The notes beneath the pieces were generated by a model. That model was not told the DNA's origin. It saw nothing but the letters and a program-made list of their open reading frames with translations, and did no database searches. This document shows positions 63,912 to 64,000 of a stretch of DNA of 64,000 nt, one piece after another. The position numbers and the translations under genes were made by a program. Numbering within the stretch: the stretch's first letter is position 1; each line of letters opens with the position of its first letter. The stretch comes from Streptacidiphilus albus JL83. GTDB taxonomy: Bacteria; Actinomycetota; Actinomycetes; Streptomycetales; Streptomycetaceae. The stretch is taken from the NCBI RefSeq assembly GCF_000744705.1, contig NZ_JQML01000001.1:5714017-5778016 (forward strand), written 5' to 3'.

Positions 63912-64000
63912 TCACGTCGCCGCCGAAGCATGAGACGCAACCAGGTGCTCCAGCCGGTGCTGGGCGATCCGGCGCAGCTCCTCGGCGGTGGTGCTGCGCT
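63912..64000 (-). CDS. C-terminal end of an unidentified protein (truncated by window)
   Basis: On the minus strand one frame is open from the window edge to TGA at 63912-63914 with strong third-position GC; its last residues read TTAEELRRIAQHRLEHLV followed by ASHASAAT. The basic amphipathic helix with a R-x-x-R-L pattern is like the end of OHCU decarboxylase-type proteins, but the fragment is too short to decide. Confidence 0.5.
   Translation of the reverse strand, partial: RSTTAEELRRIAQHRLEHLVASHASAAT

Overview
The window looks like core chromosome of a Streptomycetaceae actinobacterium (Streptomyces, Kitasatospora or Streptacidiphilus). The base composition is very GC-rich, with near-total G/C at third codon positions, many GTG and a few TTG starts, and many stop/start overlaps (ATGA, GTGA, TGATG). 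The gene order, as I remember it, follows the Streptomyces coelicolor guaA - pcrA - sucCD - purNH - folD - mdh - trpS - sdh segment. The genus cannot be settled from this sequence alone. Gene starts were chosen by reading frame, ribosome-binding sites and family alignment from memory; no database search was run.

Layout. 1-7.5 kb: the 3' end of an aldehyde dehydrogenase, a ChoD-like GMC oxidoreductase, a TMEM175-type channel, a 0.9 kb gene-poor stretch, chorismate mutase (preceded by what looks like a Phe/Tyr-sensing leader peptide and terminator), guaA and a class II aldolase. 7.5-11.4 kb: a PspC/LiaF-like membrane module facing a PspC-sensor kinase and a NarL-type regulator. 11.4-16.9 kb: kptA, a PcrA/UvrD helicase, a lipase-like hydrolase, the B12-binding subunit icmB and a GNAT acetyltransferase. 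16.97-24.95 kb: a divergent five-gene island (SWIM zinc finger + DUF5691, facing MoxR AAA+ ATPase + DUF5682 + VWA protein). This is the least understood system in the window and the best candidate for something undescribed, above all because DUF5682 appears to begin with a TraB/Tiki-like domain. 24.96-29.6 kb: an anti-sigma-type ATPase, sucCD, and a sigma-like protein with a membrane tail.

29.9-38.4 kb: a DUF6350 membrane protein, an unknown membrane protein, purN-purH, three membrane proteins with Gly/Pro/Tyr/Gln-rich N termini (RDD, DUF2752, DUF4190), folD and DUF3017. 38.5-43.2 kb: a histidine-rich secreted protein, an XRE/DUF2690 membrane regulator with a striking upstream operator array, mdh, and a CNNM/CBS transporter. 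43.1-55.4 kb: an envelope-polymer block (GT2 glycosyltransferase, DUF6020-like membrane protein, two large GT2-TagF-like fusions transcribed divergently, YihY/BrkB) with trpS and a 2H-family RNA ligase/phosphoesterase embedded. 55.5-60.1 kb: an OmpR-type two-component system directly followed by a small secreted protein and a lipoprotein, then a D-Ala-D-Ala carboxypeptidase and a SCO4848-family membrane protein. 60.2-63.6 kb: the sdhCDAB succinate dehydrogenase operon on the minus strand. The window ends inside another minus-strand gene.

Together the recognisable metabolism covers TCA-cycle steps (sucCD, sdh, mdh), purine and one-carbon synthesis (guaA, purN, purH, folD), the entry to phenylalanine/tyrosine (chorismate mutase) and a cobalamin-dependent mutase subunit. 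Envelope sensing and building genes lie between them. Almost every convergent gene pair is separated by a long perfect GC hairpin, which I list as intrinsic terminators even though they lack long T tracts, as is usual in this group. I saw no rRNA, tRNA, CRISPR array, insertion sequence or prophage.
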